8,732 bases of DNA from HGM04593 sp045654885 (GTDB taxonomy: Bacteria > Bacteroidota > Bacteroidia > Bacteroidales > Bacteroidaceae). Below the pieces are notes generated by a model, which saw nothing but the letters and a program-made list of their open reading frames with translations, was not told the origin of the DNA and did no database searches. Below, in pieces: positions 1 through 8,069 of this stretch. The stretch lies in the NCBI GenBank assembly GCA_045654885.1, contig JAZOOF010000018.1, forward strand, positions 1 through 8,732, in the 5' to 3' direction. Position numbers and translations under genes: made by a program. The first letter of the stretch is position 1. Every line of letters begins with the position of its first letter.

Positions 1-204
1 ACAATTAAGGTTGGAGACTGCCGTGAAATGTAATGGTGAGCGAAAGCGATACCGACACTGTTTTTTGCGACCATTCCTCAATATCTTACTTTCATAATTT
101 TTAATTTATATGCTTATCCACACTAAATTTCTACTGAGCCATGATTTCCCAATCATCCGGGATTCAAACCGCACGACTTCAGCAAAATATCCGGTATAAA
201 GACA
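1..204. other. Left-edge intergenic stretch, no assigned gene
   Basis: No recognisable gene is seen here. On the minus strand an ATG at 74-72 opens a frame that runs off the left edge (about 24 codons). It could be the start of a divergent or following gene, but the peptide resembles no family I know and chance is a fair explanation. On the plus strand a frame stays open from the edge to about position 97, also unrecognised. A small perfect hairpin lies at 141-156 (ATGATT, 4-base loop, AATCAT). A GCGAAAGC tetraloop-like motif lies near 37-46 and is followed by a run of six or more T at about 60-66, which could be the end of an upstream plus-strand transcript. None of this is strong enough to name. 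Confidence 0.4.
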
Positions 205-239
205 GAAAGCCTGTCTACCCAAGCGATAGACAGGCTTTC
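205..239 (-). terminator. Strong hairpin, likely terminator of the aminotransferase-GH20-AsmA operon
   Basis: Positions 205-217 and 227-239 are perfectly complementary over 13 bp (GAAAGCCTGTCTA against TAGACAGGCTTTC) around a 9-base loop. The hairpin starts 52 bases after the asmA-like stop codon. On the minus strand it is followed by a moderately T-rich stretch (TGTCTTTAT) rather than a clean U-tract, so it is a plausible but not ideal intrinsic terminator. The symmetry would also let it work for a transcript arriving from the left on the plus strand. Confidence 0.7.
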
Positions 240-291
240 AAGTCAATAAATAATCTTGTACAAGCGGTTACATATTCAGCAACACGCAGGT

Positions 292-2799
292 TTATTTGAA
301 GAGTCCTTTCGCAGCTTTGAATATCTGCTTGGCAGCCTCCTTTTTCTTCTCCTCCTTTGTCATTGTGGTATCGCCCTTGACAACATTTTCAACATCAACG
401 CCAAGCAGTTTGCCCACAGCATCTTTTGTTGCCTCTTTTGCTGCATTCTTTGCAAGAGATTCAAGGTCGACCTTCACTTTGGGCGAATTGAACTTGCCCT
501 CAATTGTCATGTCAACCGTGCCAAGTCTCGAAACCCCGCCAAGCGACTCGGGTATTGTAATCTTACCCACATAATCAATGGTCTGGTCGAGGCCTGTAGA
601 ACCCGACACATTCATCCTGCAATCACCAAGTTTCACATCAAAAGGTTTCGTTATTACACGGCCGTCGCTGATGGTAAATTCAACCCTTACATCCTTTACG
701 CTCGTTTTCTTGAGTTCGGGTTTCTTGAGAATGTCTGCCACCTGCTGTATTACGGCAACACCGTCGAGACTTACATCCTTTGTCGTGAGCAAGCCACTGC
801 CTTCAAGAGAGTGCAGTTCCGGGCTCATCGTCTCGTCCAACCTCGTATTGATTTTCATCTCGCCCGAGAATGCCCCGGTGATACCGCCGAATATCGGAGC
901 CATCTTCTGCACCACACCCAGTTCCTTATACGCTTGCGCAAAGACAATATCAGAGAGTTTCAGCGAAGCATTGAATTCCGGTTGCACATCTGCAGGGGCT
1001 TTGTAAAAACCATTTACCACAACTTTGCCGCCCATTGTCTCCAAAGAGAGGTTCTTCATATCAACCTTTCCCTCGTCAATATCCAAGTTTCCGTTCACGT
1101 TCCTGAATGTAAAATTGCCGAAAGCGAGTTCCTTGAAAGCGGCATTCATTGCAAAGTCAATATTCTCGGGAACCCTGATTACTGCAAGCGCAGCAGTGTC
1201 CGGAGCAGATACGGCTTCTGTTTCGTCGGCCACAGCGGTATCATCTGCCATAAAATCATTCAGATTGAAACTGTTGCTCCTGACATTGAGATTTCCTTTG
1301 ATTGTCGACCCCTTGAGCAGATACCCCATGTAGTTCTCGAACCTGCTGTCAACAGTGAGGTCATTGTCACCAATCATTACCACAGTCTCATCGAGTTGCA
1401 GATAACGCGGAGTGAATGACAACAGCGACTTCTTTATCTCAATATCGGGCATGCCGTCCATCGCAAGGAGCATATCGGCGAGCCTTACATTACCCGATGC
1501 AGCTATCTTATCATACATTCCCCTCTCAATGCTCGACATTCTTCCCTTTATGCTCATATCGGCATTCACAACGCCGTTGAGCGCCATCTCCTCAAGCGGA
1601 TATATCTCCTTTACCTTACCAAGGTCGAGCACACCCTTTGCTGCCACATCGAACTGCATGTCGCTCATTGGAGTGGAGAGTGTCGCCGACACGCTGAACG
1701 GGTTATTTGCCATCACAAAGCTCAGCGGAGCAACCTTAACCACAGTCCGGTCAAGAGAGCCACCGGGGTTTGATATATTTGCTGCGACATTAATCCTGCT
1801 CACTCCTGCCGGCAGCGAAGGGTACTGGAACATGGCATCCTTTACGTCAAGCTCCACATTGAATTCCGGTACAATGCTGTCGCCGATAAGGGAGCCCTTT
1901 ACATAAGCGCCAAGCTTTGCCTGTCCGTCGGTCTTCAACCCTTCGAAATCCCGGGTATAGATGGCGGGAACGAGCGAGAGAATCTCCTTGAAACCAATCT
2001 CGTTGCTGTTGAGCCTGAGGTCCATCTCCATGCCGTTGTCTGTCATTGCCACCCAACCATCAACTGCTGCCTTTATGGCATTCAGTTCAAGAATATTCTC
2101 TTTGAGTGTAAACTTATTGTTCTCAAGGTCTGCGTCGACATTCATATCGGCAGCAATGCGGGCATTGTTGATGAACGGCACGCCATCCATACTGAATGTC
2201 AACGCATTGATGCTTGCCACAAGCTCCAGCAATGTGCGCGAACTGCCAAAGTCGCCCGAGCACTCTGCGTCCATTCCAATAATGCTGGCATACATATTCC
2301 CAAGGCGGTCGTCATATACAAGACCGAAATCATCAATAACAAGCTCTTGCAGTTTTATGCGGAACGGCGAGCTGCTCTCTTCGGTGTCATCATCCTCGCC
2401 GCTATCCTTCATCACGTCCCAATTGACAGTGCTGTCGGGCAGCACAACCGCCGTTACCGAGACATTGTCAAGCAGAATCTTCCTGATGTCGAATCCCTCA
2501 TCGCCGAACAACGACATAACATTCACCGCAGCAGTTACCTCGCCTGCAGAAAGCAACGTATCATTCTCGAACTGCCCCACTCCCTTAAGGTAGAAATCCT
2601 CAATAGTGAGCGAAGCCAAAGGGAAATTACGTATAAGGCTTATGTCAAGACCGCCGAAATCAAATTCGGCATTCAGCATCTTGTTTCCCTCCTTCTTTAT
2701 GAGCTCTTCAATCTCGTCCTTGAAGAAATATGGAACCGATACCAACAGAAGCAGGATAACTGCAATGAATGCCACAAATATCTTAAGAATCCTTTTCAT
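292..2799 (-). CDS. AsmA-family envelope protein
   Basis: An 835-residue protein with a single N-terminal membrane segment (about residues 5-26, preceded by MKRILK), which places the bulk in the periplasm. The N-terminal region and the long beta-rich body, with many alternating 'GxVxVNG'-like strands, match AsmA-type proteins. The C-terminal part (about 600-780), with IDYVGKITIPESLGG and a DMTIEGKFNSPKVKVD-like ending, looks like the AsmA-like C-terminal domain. Family members are related to the YhdP/TamB/VPS13-like bridge proteins implicated in lipid transport or outer-membrane homeostasis; that role here comes from the family. Two acidic or disordered inserts are visible (near 131-143, DSGEDDDTEESSS, and about 515-540). 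The tail is Lys/Ala-rich and probably helical. The start at 2799 fits because the membrane segment follows at once and the preceding gene ends 20 bases upstream. Probably the last gene of the operon. Confidence 0.85.
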   Translation of the reverse strand: MKRILKIFVAFIAVILLLLVSVPYFFKDEIEELIKKEGNKMLNAEFDFGGLDISLIRNFPLASLTIEDFYLKGVGQFENDTLLSAGEVTAAVNVMSLFGDEGFDIRKILLDNVSVTAVVLPDSTVNWDVMKDSGEDDDTEESSSPFRIKLQELVIDDFGLVYDDRLGNMYASIIGMDAECSGDFGSSRTLLELVASINALTFSMDGVPFINNARIAADMNVDADLENNKFTLKENILELNAIKAAVDGWVAMTDNGMEMDLRLNSNEIGFKEILSLVPAIYTRDFEGLKTDGQAKLGAYVKGSLIGDSIVPEFNVELDVKDAMFQYPSLPAGVSRINVAANISNPGGSLDRTVVKVAPLSFVMANNPFSVSATLSTPMSDMQFDVAAKGVLDLGKVKEIYPLEEMALNGVVNADMSIKGRMSSIERGMYDKIAASGNVRLADMLLAMDGMPDIEIKKSLLSFTPRYLQLDETVVMIGDNDLTVDSRFENYMGYLLKGSTIKGNLNVRSNSFNLNDFMADDTAVADETEAVSAPDTAALAVIRVPENIDFAMNAAFKELAFGNFTFRNVNGNLDIDEGKVDMKNLSLETMGGKVVVNGFYKAPADVQPEFNASLKLSDIVFAQAYKELGVVQKMAPIFGGITGAFSGEMKINTRLDETMSPELHSLEGSGLLTTKDVSLDGVAVIQQVADILKKPELKKTSVKDVRVEFTISDGRVITKPFDVKLGDCRMNVSGSTGLDQTIDYVGKITIPESLGGVSRLGTVDMTIEGKFNSPKVKVDLESLAKNAAKEATKDAVGKLLGVDVENVVKGDTTMTKEEKKKEAAKQIFKAAKGLFK

Positions 2800-2819
2800 T
2801 GTCGCTAATATCTTCTTAA

Positions 2820-4496
2820 TTATTCAAAAACGTGCTTTCCGTAATCAACACCTTTCAGCTGATAATATTTCGCCTCGCCCTGCAGACGATTGATAAAATC
2901 GTCATAATTACGCAGTTCGGCAGGTGTCCAACCCGCCTCGGCAACAGCCGCCAAGCGTGGCAACATAAGGTACTGTACTACCGATGGTTCAACAACCCAC
3001 TCGGTCCAGAAATTGGCCTGTACACCAAGATATTTGGGCTGCAGTTCCTCGGGTACGTTATTCATTGGTTTGTAGTTGTACACGCGCTCAACTGTCTCGT
3101 CGCCATAACCCTGAGATTTAGGTTCGGTTTCCAGTTTCGACTGGCGACGGTTGATGTAGTAAGGAATCTGCGGCGAAAGTATGGTGTTCATTCCGCGCAT
3201 TGCAGCATCCTTTGCGGCGCCATCGGCACCAATCCATGCCATAATGGTTATATCCTTTCCCAAAGGCTCTGTATTGCCGTGCAACACCTCATTCCAGAAG
3301 ACAAGCTTGCGCTGCTTGTCGGCAGGTTTCTGTGCAACATGGTCGAGCAACTGCTTGTAGAAGTGAATCTGCAGGTCGCGGTAGTTCTCCGAACCAATCT
3401 CCTTGAGCAGTGCCTGGCAATCACTGTTGCGCTCCCATTTGTATGTGGGACACTCATCGCCGCCAAGATGTATGTAGCCGAATGGGAAGAGCTCTGTAAG
3501 TTCGTCAATAACATCCTTTGCAAACTGCACGGCAAGAGGATTGGCAACATTTATCACATCGCTTGACACGCCCTGCCACAACCACACATCGTGCTTGTTC
3601 TCGGGGTCACAGGCAAGAAATTCGGGGTATGACGCCACTGCAGCCTGTGAGTGACCCGGTATATCCACCTCGGGGATAATCTCAACAAAACGTTCCTTTG
3701 CATACTCAACAACCTCCTTTATATCCTTGTGGGTGTAGTAGCCGCCATAACGTATGCCGTCGGGTTTCACATCGCCCCACGCACACACCTTGCTGTCGCG
3801 CCATGCACCTACCTCTGTTAGTTTAGGATATTTCTTTATCTCGATGCGCCAACCCTGGTCCTCGGTCAAATGCCAGTGGAAACGGTTCATCTTGTATGCC
3901 GCCATCACATCGATAATCTTCTTTATCTCCTCCTTGCCATAGAAGTGACGACCTTCATCGAGCATAAATCCGCGCCATGAAAAACGTGGCTTATCCTCTA
4001 TAAATACACACGGAACGCTCCACTCTTTCACGCCCGCATCGGGCACTCCGGCCATCACATTGCGCGGCATAAGCTGCTTTAGTGTCTGGAACGCATAGAA
4101 GAAGCCTGCTGGTGTTGATGCTGCTATGTTTATTCTTTTCGGGGTAACAGATAGCCTATAAGCCTCTTTGAGCATATATTCATCGACATACAACACAATG
4201 TGCGCATCTCCCTTCTTTGCGGATTCTTCCACATGTAAACCAAGGAACAGACCATCCTTCAGCCTATCTTTGACAAGCTTTACACCGGTTGTTTTCTTTA
4301 TCTCCCTGACAAAATTGTCCACGACAGCATCAATGCCGCCATCCTTTATTTTGGGATAACACAGTACGACCTTCCCATTGAAAGAAAACTCACCCTCTTC
4401 TATCTGCATTTCGGCAGGTTTGGGAATGATGGAAATCTCTTGAGCCTGCAGTGAAACGCACAGAAGCAACAGCAGTGCAAACACTATTCTTTTCAT
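2820..4496 (-). CDS. Secreted beta-N-acetylhexosaminidase, family GH20
   Basis: A 558-residue glycoside hydrolase that removes terminal beta-linked GlcNAc or GalNAc from glycans. Residues 1-18 form a signal peptide with a probable cut at LQA/QE; Cys13 is preceded by Leu, so a lipoprotein box is unlikely and a periplasmic or exported soluble enzyme is expected. A GH20b-like N-terminal domain (about 20-165) precedes the catalytic barrel (about 168-520). Family motifs are all present: RGFMLDEGRHF (175-185), HWHLTEDQGW (207-216), PEVDIPGH (275-282), the catalytic pair Asp347-Glu348 in HLGGDE (343-348), WNE (401-403), Trp421 and NFWTEW (495-500). In this family the Asp orients the substrate acetamido group and the Glu is the acid/base. 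Length is normal. It lies 18 bases after the aminotransferase stop and 20 bases before the AsmA-like start. No SusC/SusD pair or other glycosidase is in the window, so it need not belong to a polysaccharide utilisation locus. Confidence 0.95.
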   Translation of the reverse strand: MKRIVFALLLLLCVSLQAQEISIIPKPAEMQIEEGEFSFNGKVVLCYPKIKDGGIDAVVDNFVREIKKTTGVKLVKDRLKDGLFLGLHVEESAKKGDAHIVLYVDEYMLKEAYRLSVTPKRINIAASTPAGFFYAFQTLKQLMPRNVMAGVPDAGVKEWSVPCVFIEDKPRFSWRGFMLDEGRHFYGKEEIKKIIDVMAAYKMNRFHWHLTEDQGWRIEIKKYPKLTEVGAWRDSKVCAWGDVKPDGIRYGGYYTHKDIKEVVEYAKERFVEIIPEVDIPGHSQAAVASYPEFLACDPENKHDVWLWQGVSSDVINVANPLAVQFAKDVIDELTELFPFGYIHLGGDECPTYKWERNSDCQALLKEIGSENYRDLQIHFYKQLLDHVAQKPADKQRKLVFWNEVLHGNTEPLGKDITIMAWIGADGAAKDAAMRGMNTILSPQIPYYINRRQSKLETEPKSQGYGDETVERVYNYKPMNNVPEELQPKYLGVQANFWTEWVVEPSVVQYLMLPRLAAVAEAGWTPAELRNYDDFINRLQGEAKYYQLKGVDYGKHVFE

Positions 4497-4514
4497 ATTA
4501 TAACAGATTATAAG

Positions 4515-5816
4515 TTAATGATTCTCATTAAACAAACGCAATCTCTCTTCAAGCATTGCATAATGGTGGGGCTTGATATTCGACGAGCATGCGCGTATGC
4601 CCTTGCGCGCACCACCGGTCGTGGCAAGGTCTATGCCACTGATGCCGTAATAGAGCAGTTCCTTCAACAGTTCGCCCCCATCCATATCCTTGTAACCGAT
4701 GGTGAAGAAGAAGCCATCACTCACCGGTTCGTCGACATCCTTGTCATAGACAATGCTGAATCCATTACGCAGCAGTATCTCCTTTATGTGCGCCGTACGC
4801 TCGGCATACTCCCTGATGTCATCCACAAAGTCATATTCACCGTCACACGCAGCCTTGAACATTGCTGCCAATGCGCATTGTGCCGAGTGCGACACGCCCG
4901 ACGAGAACGAATAGAGGAACACATACGCAAATGCCGCGCCGAAACGCGCTATGCCATAACGTTGTTTGAGTGCATCGTAAGCCCGGTTGTACAAAGCATT
5001 GGAAATGCAGGCAACGGCAATACGTTGCCCGGCATAACTGAATATCTTCGAAGCACTTATAAGCAAGATATAATTATCCGTGTACTTTGACACACTCGGC
5101 TGAAATGGCGGCTCAAAGGGCTTGCCCAAATCGCGGCGGAAATCCATTGTCATATAGGCAAGGTCCTCAATCACCACAACGTCGTGCTTTGTTGCAAGGC
5201 GGCCTATTATCTCAAGCTCCTCCTCCTTTAGGCACATCCATGTTGGGTTATTGGGCGAAGAGTAAAGCACCGCACAGATATTCCCCTGCGCTAAATAGCT
5301 TTCCAATTTTTCCTCAAGTTTCTCGCCACGATACTCCGCAATGTCAAACGATGCAATTTTCACACCAATCACCTGCGCCTGCATCTTCTGCACCGGAAAG
5401 CCGGGGTCGATATACAGCACCGTATCACGCTTTGGGTCAAGCTGCGAAGCAAGCATAAGCGACGCGAACGAAGCCTGCATAGAGCCTACTGTCGGAATAC
5501 AGCCATTCGGGCTTATATCTGTATCTACAAACGCTTTGACAAAACGCGAAGCCTCGTTCTTCAGCTCCGGTATACCGTCTATTATAGGATACACCGATGC
5601 CACACCGCGCTGCAGCGCCTCGCACTCGGCACGCACGCCCACCTCGGCTGGCGGCAACCCCGGAACACCCATCTCGAAATGGATGTACTCAATGCCCGTG
5701 CGCGCCTCCACAGCACGCACCACAGCCCCAATCTGACGTATTGACGCCGAGCGGATATCCTCAATCTCCAGTTCTTTTACGATTGAGTCTACGATTTCTG
5801 AATTTACTATATGCAT
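4515..5816 (-). CDS. PLP-dependent aminotransferase, class I/II (fold type I)
   Basis: A 433-residue cytoplasmic enzyme expected to transfer an amino group between an amino acid and a 2-oxo acid. Fold-type I landmarks are present in order: YPIIDGIPELKNEASRF (76-92, cofactor-domain entry), SSPNNPT (186-192, Asn190 expected to contact PLP), IEDLAY (216-221, Asp218 expected to pair with the pyridine nitrogen), SASK (254-257) with Lys257 as the Schiff-base lysine, Arg265 as the phosphate-binding residue, and Arg408 where the family carries the substrate-carboxylate arginine. The substrate cannot be told from sequence; the family includes aspartate, aromatic, alanine and diaminopimelate aminotransferases. 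The ATG at 5816 is preceded by an unusually good AAGGAGG-like site (5827-5836). It is the first clear gene of the cluster with GH20 and AsmA, and no sugar-nucleotide aminotransferase features were recognised. An internal later start is possible but less supported. Confidence 0.9.
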   Translation of the reverse strand: MHIVNSEIVDSIVKELEIEDIRSASIRQIGAVVRAVEARTGIEYIHFEMGVPGLPPAEVGVRAECEALQRGVASVYPIIDGIPELKNEASRFVKAFVDTDISPNGCIPTVGSMQASFASLMLASQLDPKRDTVLYIDPGFPVQKMQAQVIGVKIASFDIAEYRGEKLEEKLESYLAQGNICAVLYSSPNNPTWMCLKEEELEIIGRLATKHDVVVIEDLAYMTMDFRRDLGKPFEPPFQPSVSKYTDNYILLISASKIFSYAGQRIAVACISNALYNRAYDALKQRYGIARFGAAFAYVFLYSFSSGVSHSAQCALAAMFKAACDGEYDFVDDIREYAERTAHIKEILLRNGFSIVYDKDVDEPVSDGFFFTIGYKDMDGGELLKELLYYGISGIDLATTGGARKGIRACSSNIKPHHYAMLEERLRLFNENH

Positions 5817-5976
5817 TTCTTATAGGTCTCCTCCTTGAACCGTTCTTGGCTCTTTCCATTCTTTCGGCTTTCCTCAACAACCTCTTCGTTTTGGCCTTAC
5901 CAATCACCTTCTTTGCAGCGCGGGAGATATCCTTTCCCTTTTTCTTGTACAATATGTATAACAATATGGGTATCAT
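5761..5976 (-). CDS. Possible small basic membrane-anchored protein, unrecognised
   Basis: From the ATG at 5976 this frame encodes 71 residues: a short hydrophobic start (MIPILLYILY) followed by a very basic tail rich in Lys and Arg (for example RRRPIRNAYSKFRNRRLNRK). An upstream TTG at 6066 would lengthen it to 101 residues and add FVNIIFDFAA, giving a fuller membrane helix, but that start lies inside repeat copy 1. It overlaps the aminotransferase start by 56 bases in another frame, which is long for a real overlap and argues for caution. In favour are the orderly hydrophobic-then-basic layout and the position directly upstream of the operon. It could instead be leader sequence or an upstream frame affecting translation of the aminotransferase. 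I do not recognise a family. Confidence 0.3.
   Translation of the reverse strand: MIPILLYILYKKKGKDISRAAKKVIGKAKTKRLLRKAERMERAKNGSRRRPIRNAYSKFRNRRLNRKRTGD
5827..5836 (-). promoter_or_regulatory. Shine-Dalgarno-like site before the aminotransferase
   Basis: The minus strand reads AAGGAGGAGA, ending about 10 bases before the ATG at 5816. The other genes here have A-rich leaders without such a site, as is common in Bacteroidota, so this site helps fix the start. It lies inside the overlapping small frame, where it encodes Arg-rich residues, so some of the match could come from that coding sequence. Confidence 0.5.
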
Positions 5977-5987
5977 AGCTGCAAAGT

Positions 5988-5995
5988 CAAATATA
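5988..5995 (-). promoter_or_regulatory. Candidate Bacteroidota -7 promoter element
   Basis: The minus strand reads TATATTTG, an exact match to the TAnnTTTG -7 motif known for Bacteroidota housekeeping promoters. Transcription would start near 5981, giving the aminotransferase a leader of about 165 bases. No TTTG is found at the expected 19-21 base distance upstream; the nearest ones are 7 and 31 bases away, so the assignment is weak. Confidence 0.3.
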
Positions 5996-6040
5996 ATGTT
6001 TACAAAGATGTTTGTTAAAACGCACTCAAAAAATGCCCCT

Positions 6041-6138
6041 TTGTTGTATAAAAGGTTCAATGACAAGGCTTGCGCAGTTTCTGTAGTCAGGAGTTTAGTG
6101 AACCTAAATGACTAACCACAGAAACAAGCGTAACGCAG
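6041..6138. repeat. 98-bp structured repeat, copy 1
   Basis: Aligns without gaps to copy 2 (about 72 of 98 bases identical by hand count). It can fold into a long hairpin: TTTCTG (6078-6083) with CAGAAA (6119-6124), TAGTCA (6084-6089) with TGACTA (6109-6114), and an apical stem TTTAG (6094-6098) with CTAAA (6104-6108). An unpaired GGAG (6090-6093) sits at the foot of the apical stem. GCTTG and CAAGC extend the base of the stem. Conserved flanks are TATAAAAGG at the left and TAACGCAG at the right. Confidence 0.75.
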
Positions 6139-6179
6139 TTTACATCATTAGAAAGACTTACCGCAATAATTGCATATAT

Positions 6180-6277
6180 TTGTTATATAAAAGGAATGGT
6201 GGCAAGGCTTGCGTAATTGTGGTGGTAGGGAGTTTAGTAACCCTAAATGACCTGCCGCCACAATAAGCATAACGCAG
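6180..6277. repeat. 98-bp structured repeat, copy 2
   Basis: Direct repeat of copy 1, in the same orientation and 139 bases away. The middle stem has a different sequence, ATTGTGG (6216-6222) with CCACAAT (6258-6264), but is still fully paired. The apical stem TTTAG (6233-6237) with CTAAA (6243-6247) and the adjacent GGAG (6229-6232) are unchanged. It lies 23 bases from the ettA stop codon and may shape the 3' end of that transcript. Confidence 0.75.
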
Positions 6278-6300
6278 CCAACAACCTTTTAGATAACAAA

Positions 6301-7998
6301 TTAGTCCTCCATCAGTTTACGGTAACGTGCCTTCTTCGGCTCCTCAATTCCAAGACGACGCATCTTGTTCTCCTCGTAGTCAGAGTATGAGCCTTCGAAA
6401 CTGAATACGTTGCCGTCACCCTCGAATGCGATGATGTGTGTACATATACGGTCGAGGAACCAACGGTCGTGACTGATGACAACAGCACAACCCGCGAAGT
6501 TCTCAAGACCCTCCTCAAGCGCACGCAGTGTGTTCACGTCGATATCATTGGTAGGCTCGTCAAGGAGCAACACGTTACCGCCCTCTTTCAGTGCCATAGC
6601 AAGGTGCAAGCGGTTGCGCTCACCGCCAGAGAGCACACCGCACTTCTTCTCCTGGTCGGCACCCGAGAAGTTGAAACGTGAAAGGTATGCACGCACGTTG
6701 ATTTCCTTGCCACCCAGGCGCATGAGCTCGTTACCCTGGCTCATTACCTCGTATACGCTCTTGTCGGCAACAATATCCTTGTGGTTCTGGTCAACATATG
6801 CAATCTTAACTGTCTCACCAACCTCGAATGTACCCTCGTCGGCAGTCTCAAGACCCATAATCATGCGGAAGAGTGTTGTCTTACCCGCACCGTTGGGGCC
6901 AATGACACCTACGATGCCGTTAGGCGGCAACATGAAGTTGAGGTTACTGAAGAGGTGCTTGCTGCCGAATGACTTGCCGATATTCTCGGCATTGATAACC
7001 TTGTTACCCAAGCGTGGACCGTTGGGGATAAAGATTTCGAGTTTCTCCTCGCGCTCCTTCTGGTCCTCGTTAAGCATGCGCTCGTATGAGTTCAAACGGG
7101 CCTTACCCTTTGCCTGACGAGCCTTTGGCGACATGCGCACCCACTCAAGCTCGCGCTCAAGAGTCTTGCGGCGCTTGCTTGCGCTCTTCTCCTCCTGCTC
7201 CATACGCTTTGTCTTCTGGTCGAGCCAAGATGAGTAGTTACCCTGCCAGGGAATTCCCTCGCCACGGTCAAGCTCAAGAATCCAGCCTGCAACATCGTCA
7301 AGGAAGTAACGGTCGTGAGTAACGGCAATTACAGTACCCTCGTACTGGTTCAAGTGCTGCTCCAACCAGTCGATGCTCTCGGCATCCAAGTGGTTGGTAG
7401 GCTCATCGAGCAGGAGAACATCGGGCTTTGAGAGCAACAGACGGCAAAGAGCCACACGGCGACGCTCACCACCCGAGAGGTGGTCAACCAATTCATCGGG
7501 AGCCGGGCAACGCAGGGCTGCCATGGCACGTTCCAGTTTGCTCTCAAGGTTCCATGCATCGGTTGCATCAATGATATCCTGCAATTCGGCCTGGCGCGCA
7601 AAAAGCTCGTTCATCTTGTCGGCATCCTCATAGTACTCGGGCAAACCGAACTTCATATTTATCTCCTCATACTCTGCAAGAGCATCTACTGTAGCCTGTA
7701 CACCCTCTTTCACGCAATCCATCACGGTCTTGCCATCCTGCAAGTGCGGTTCCTGTGGCAAGTAACCCACCGAATAACCGGGTGACCATACCACATTGCC
7801 CTGATAGTCATTGTCGAGGCCTGCGATAATCTTCATCAATGTAGATTTACCCGCACCGTTCATACCCACGATACCAATCTTTGCACCGTAGAAGAACGAG
7901 AGGTAAATATTCTTCAAAACCTGTTTGTTTGTCTGCTTGATTGTCTTGCTCAAGCCCACCATCGAAAAGATGATTTTCTTGTCATCAACTGTTGCCAT
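6301..7998 (-). CDS. ettA: Energy-dependent translational throttle protein EttA (ABC-F ATPase)
   Basis: A 565-residue cytoplasmic protein with two ABC ATPase domains in tandem and no membrane segment, the ABC-F layout. Domain 1: Walker A GMNGAGKST (45-53), signature LSGGE (174-178), Walker B VLLLDEP (194-200) with catalytic Glu199, and switch His228. Domain 2: Walker A GPNGAGKTT (367-375), signature LSGGE (456-460), Walker B LLLDEP with Glu481, and switch His510. The charged linker between them (about 255-320, including VRMSPKARQAKGKARLNSYE) matches the P-site tRNA interaction motif region. The insert at about 95-150 in domain 1 is the arm typical of EttA. The length is close to E. coli EttA (about 555). 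EttA binds the ribosomal E site and gates early elongation according to ATP/ADP ratio; that role is from the family. It appears to be a separate transcription unit from the cluster downstream. A TATAAT-like and TAATATTG-like sequence at 8025-8034 on the minus strand is a weak promoter candidate. Confidence 0.95.
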   Translation of the reverse strand: MATVDDKKIIFSMVGLSKTIKQTNKQVLKNIYLSFFYGAKIGIVGMNGAGKSTLMKIIAGLDNDYQGNVVWSPGYSVGYLPQEPHLQDGKTVMDCVKEGVQATVDALAEYEEINMKFGLPEYYEDADKMNELFARQAELQDIIDATDAWNLESKLERAMAALRCPAPDELVDHLSGGERRRVALCRLLLSKPDVLLLDEPTNHLDAESIDWLEQHLNQYEGTVIAVTHDRYFLDDVAGWILELDRGEGIPWQGNYSSWLDQKTKRMEQEEKSASKRRKTLERELEWVRMSPKARQAKGKARLNSYERMLNEDQKEREEKLEIFIPNGPRLGNKVINAENIGKSFGSKHLFSNLNFMLPPNGIVGVIGPNGAGKTTLFRMIMGLETADEGTFEVGETVKIAYVDQNHKDIVADKSVYEVMSQGNELMRLGGKEINVRAYLSRFNFSGADQEKKCGVLSGGERNRLHLAMALKEGGNVLLLDEPTNDIDVNTLRALEEGLENFAGCAVVISHDRWFLDRICTHIIAFEGDGNVFSFEGSYSDYEENKMRRLGIEEPKKARYRKLMED

Positions 7999-8069
7999 AA
8001 ATCTATTTTAGTTATTATTTATTACAATATTATACCAATTGTCCTTATCGTGTCATTCTATATTTGCAA

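Larger units (their letters stand above)
5977..6300. other. ettA-aminotransferase intergenic region
   Basis: This 324-base stretch lies downstream of ettA and upstream of the small frame. It holds two related 98-bp structured repeats and a candidate -7 element, described separately. The 41 bases between the repeats and the 23 bases after the second copy show nothing notable. No clean intrinsic terminator with a U-tract follows ettA. The second repeat hairpin starts about 23 bases after its stop, and on the minus strand it is followed by CCTTTTATA, so the repeat itself may end or weaken the ettA transcript. Confidence 0.6.

Noticed and set aside
155..180. Possible tRNA T-arm (GGGATTCAAACC)
   Set aside because: The flanking bases do not pair as a T-stem, and no acceptor, D or anticodon arm can be found around it.
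256..1419. A 387-codon open frame on the plus strand, antisense to the AsmA-like gene
   Set aside because: The opposite strand has a full-length coherent AsmA-type protein. The antisense peptide has no domain pattern and is a by-product of codon composition, as are the other plus-strand frames over this gene.
4457..4459. Lipoprotein signal at Cys13 of the GH20 enzyme
   Set aside because: The residue before the Cys is Leu, which does not fit a lipobox; the LQA/QE cut site is a better match to a normal signal peptide.
6041..6277. Integron attC sites or an invertible promoter
   Set aside because: The repeats are direct, not inverted relative to each other, so they would not invert the segment between them. 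The conserved RYYYAAC/GTTRRRY attC boxes are not in the right places, and there is no integrase in the window.
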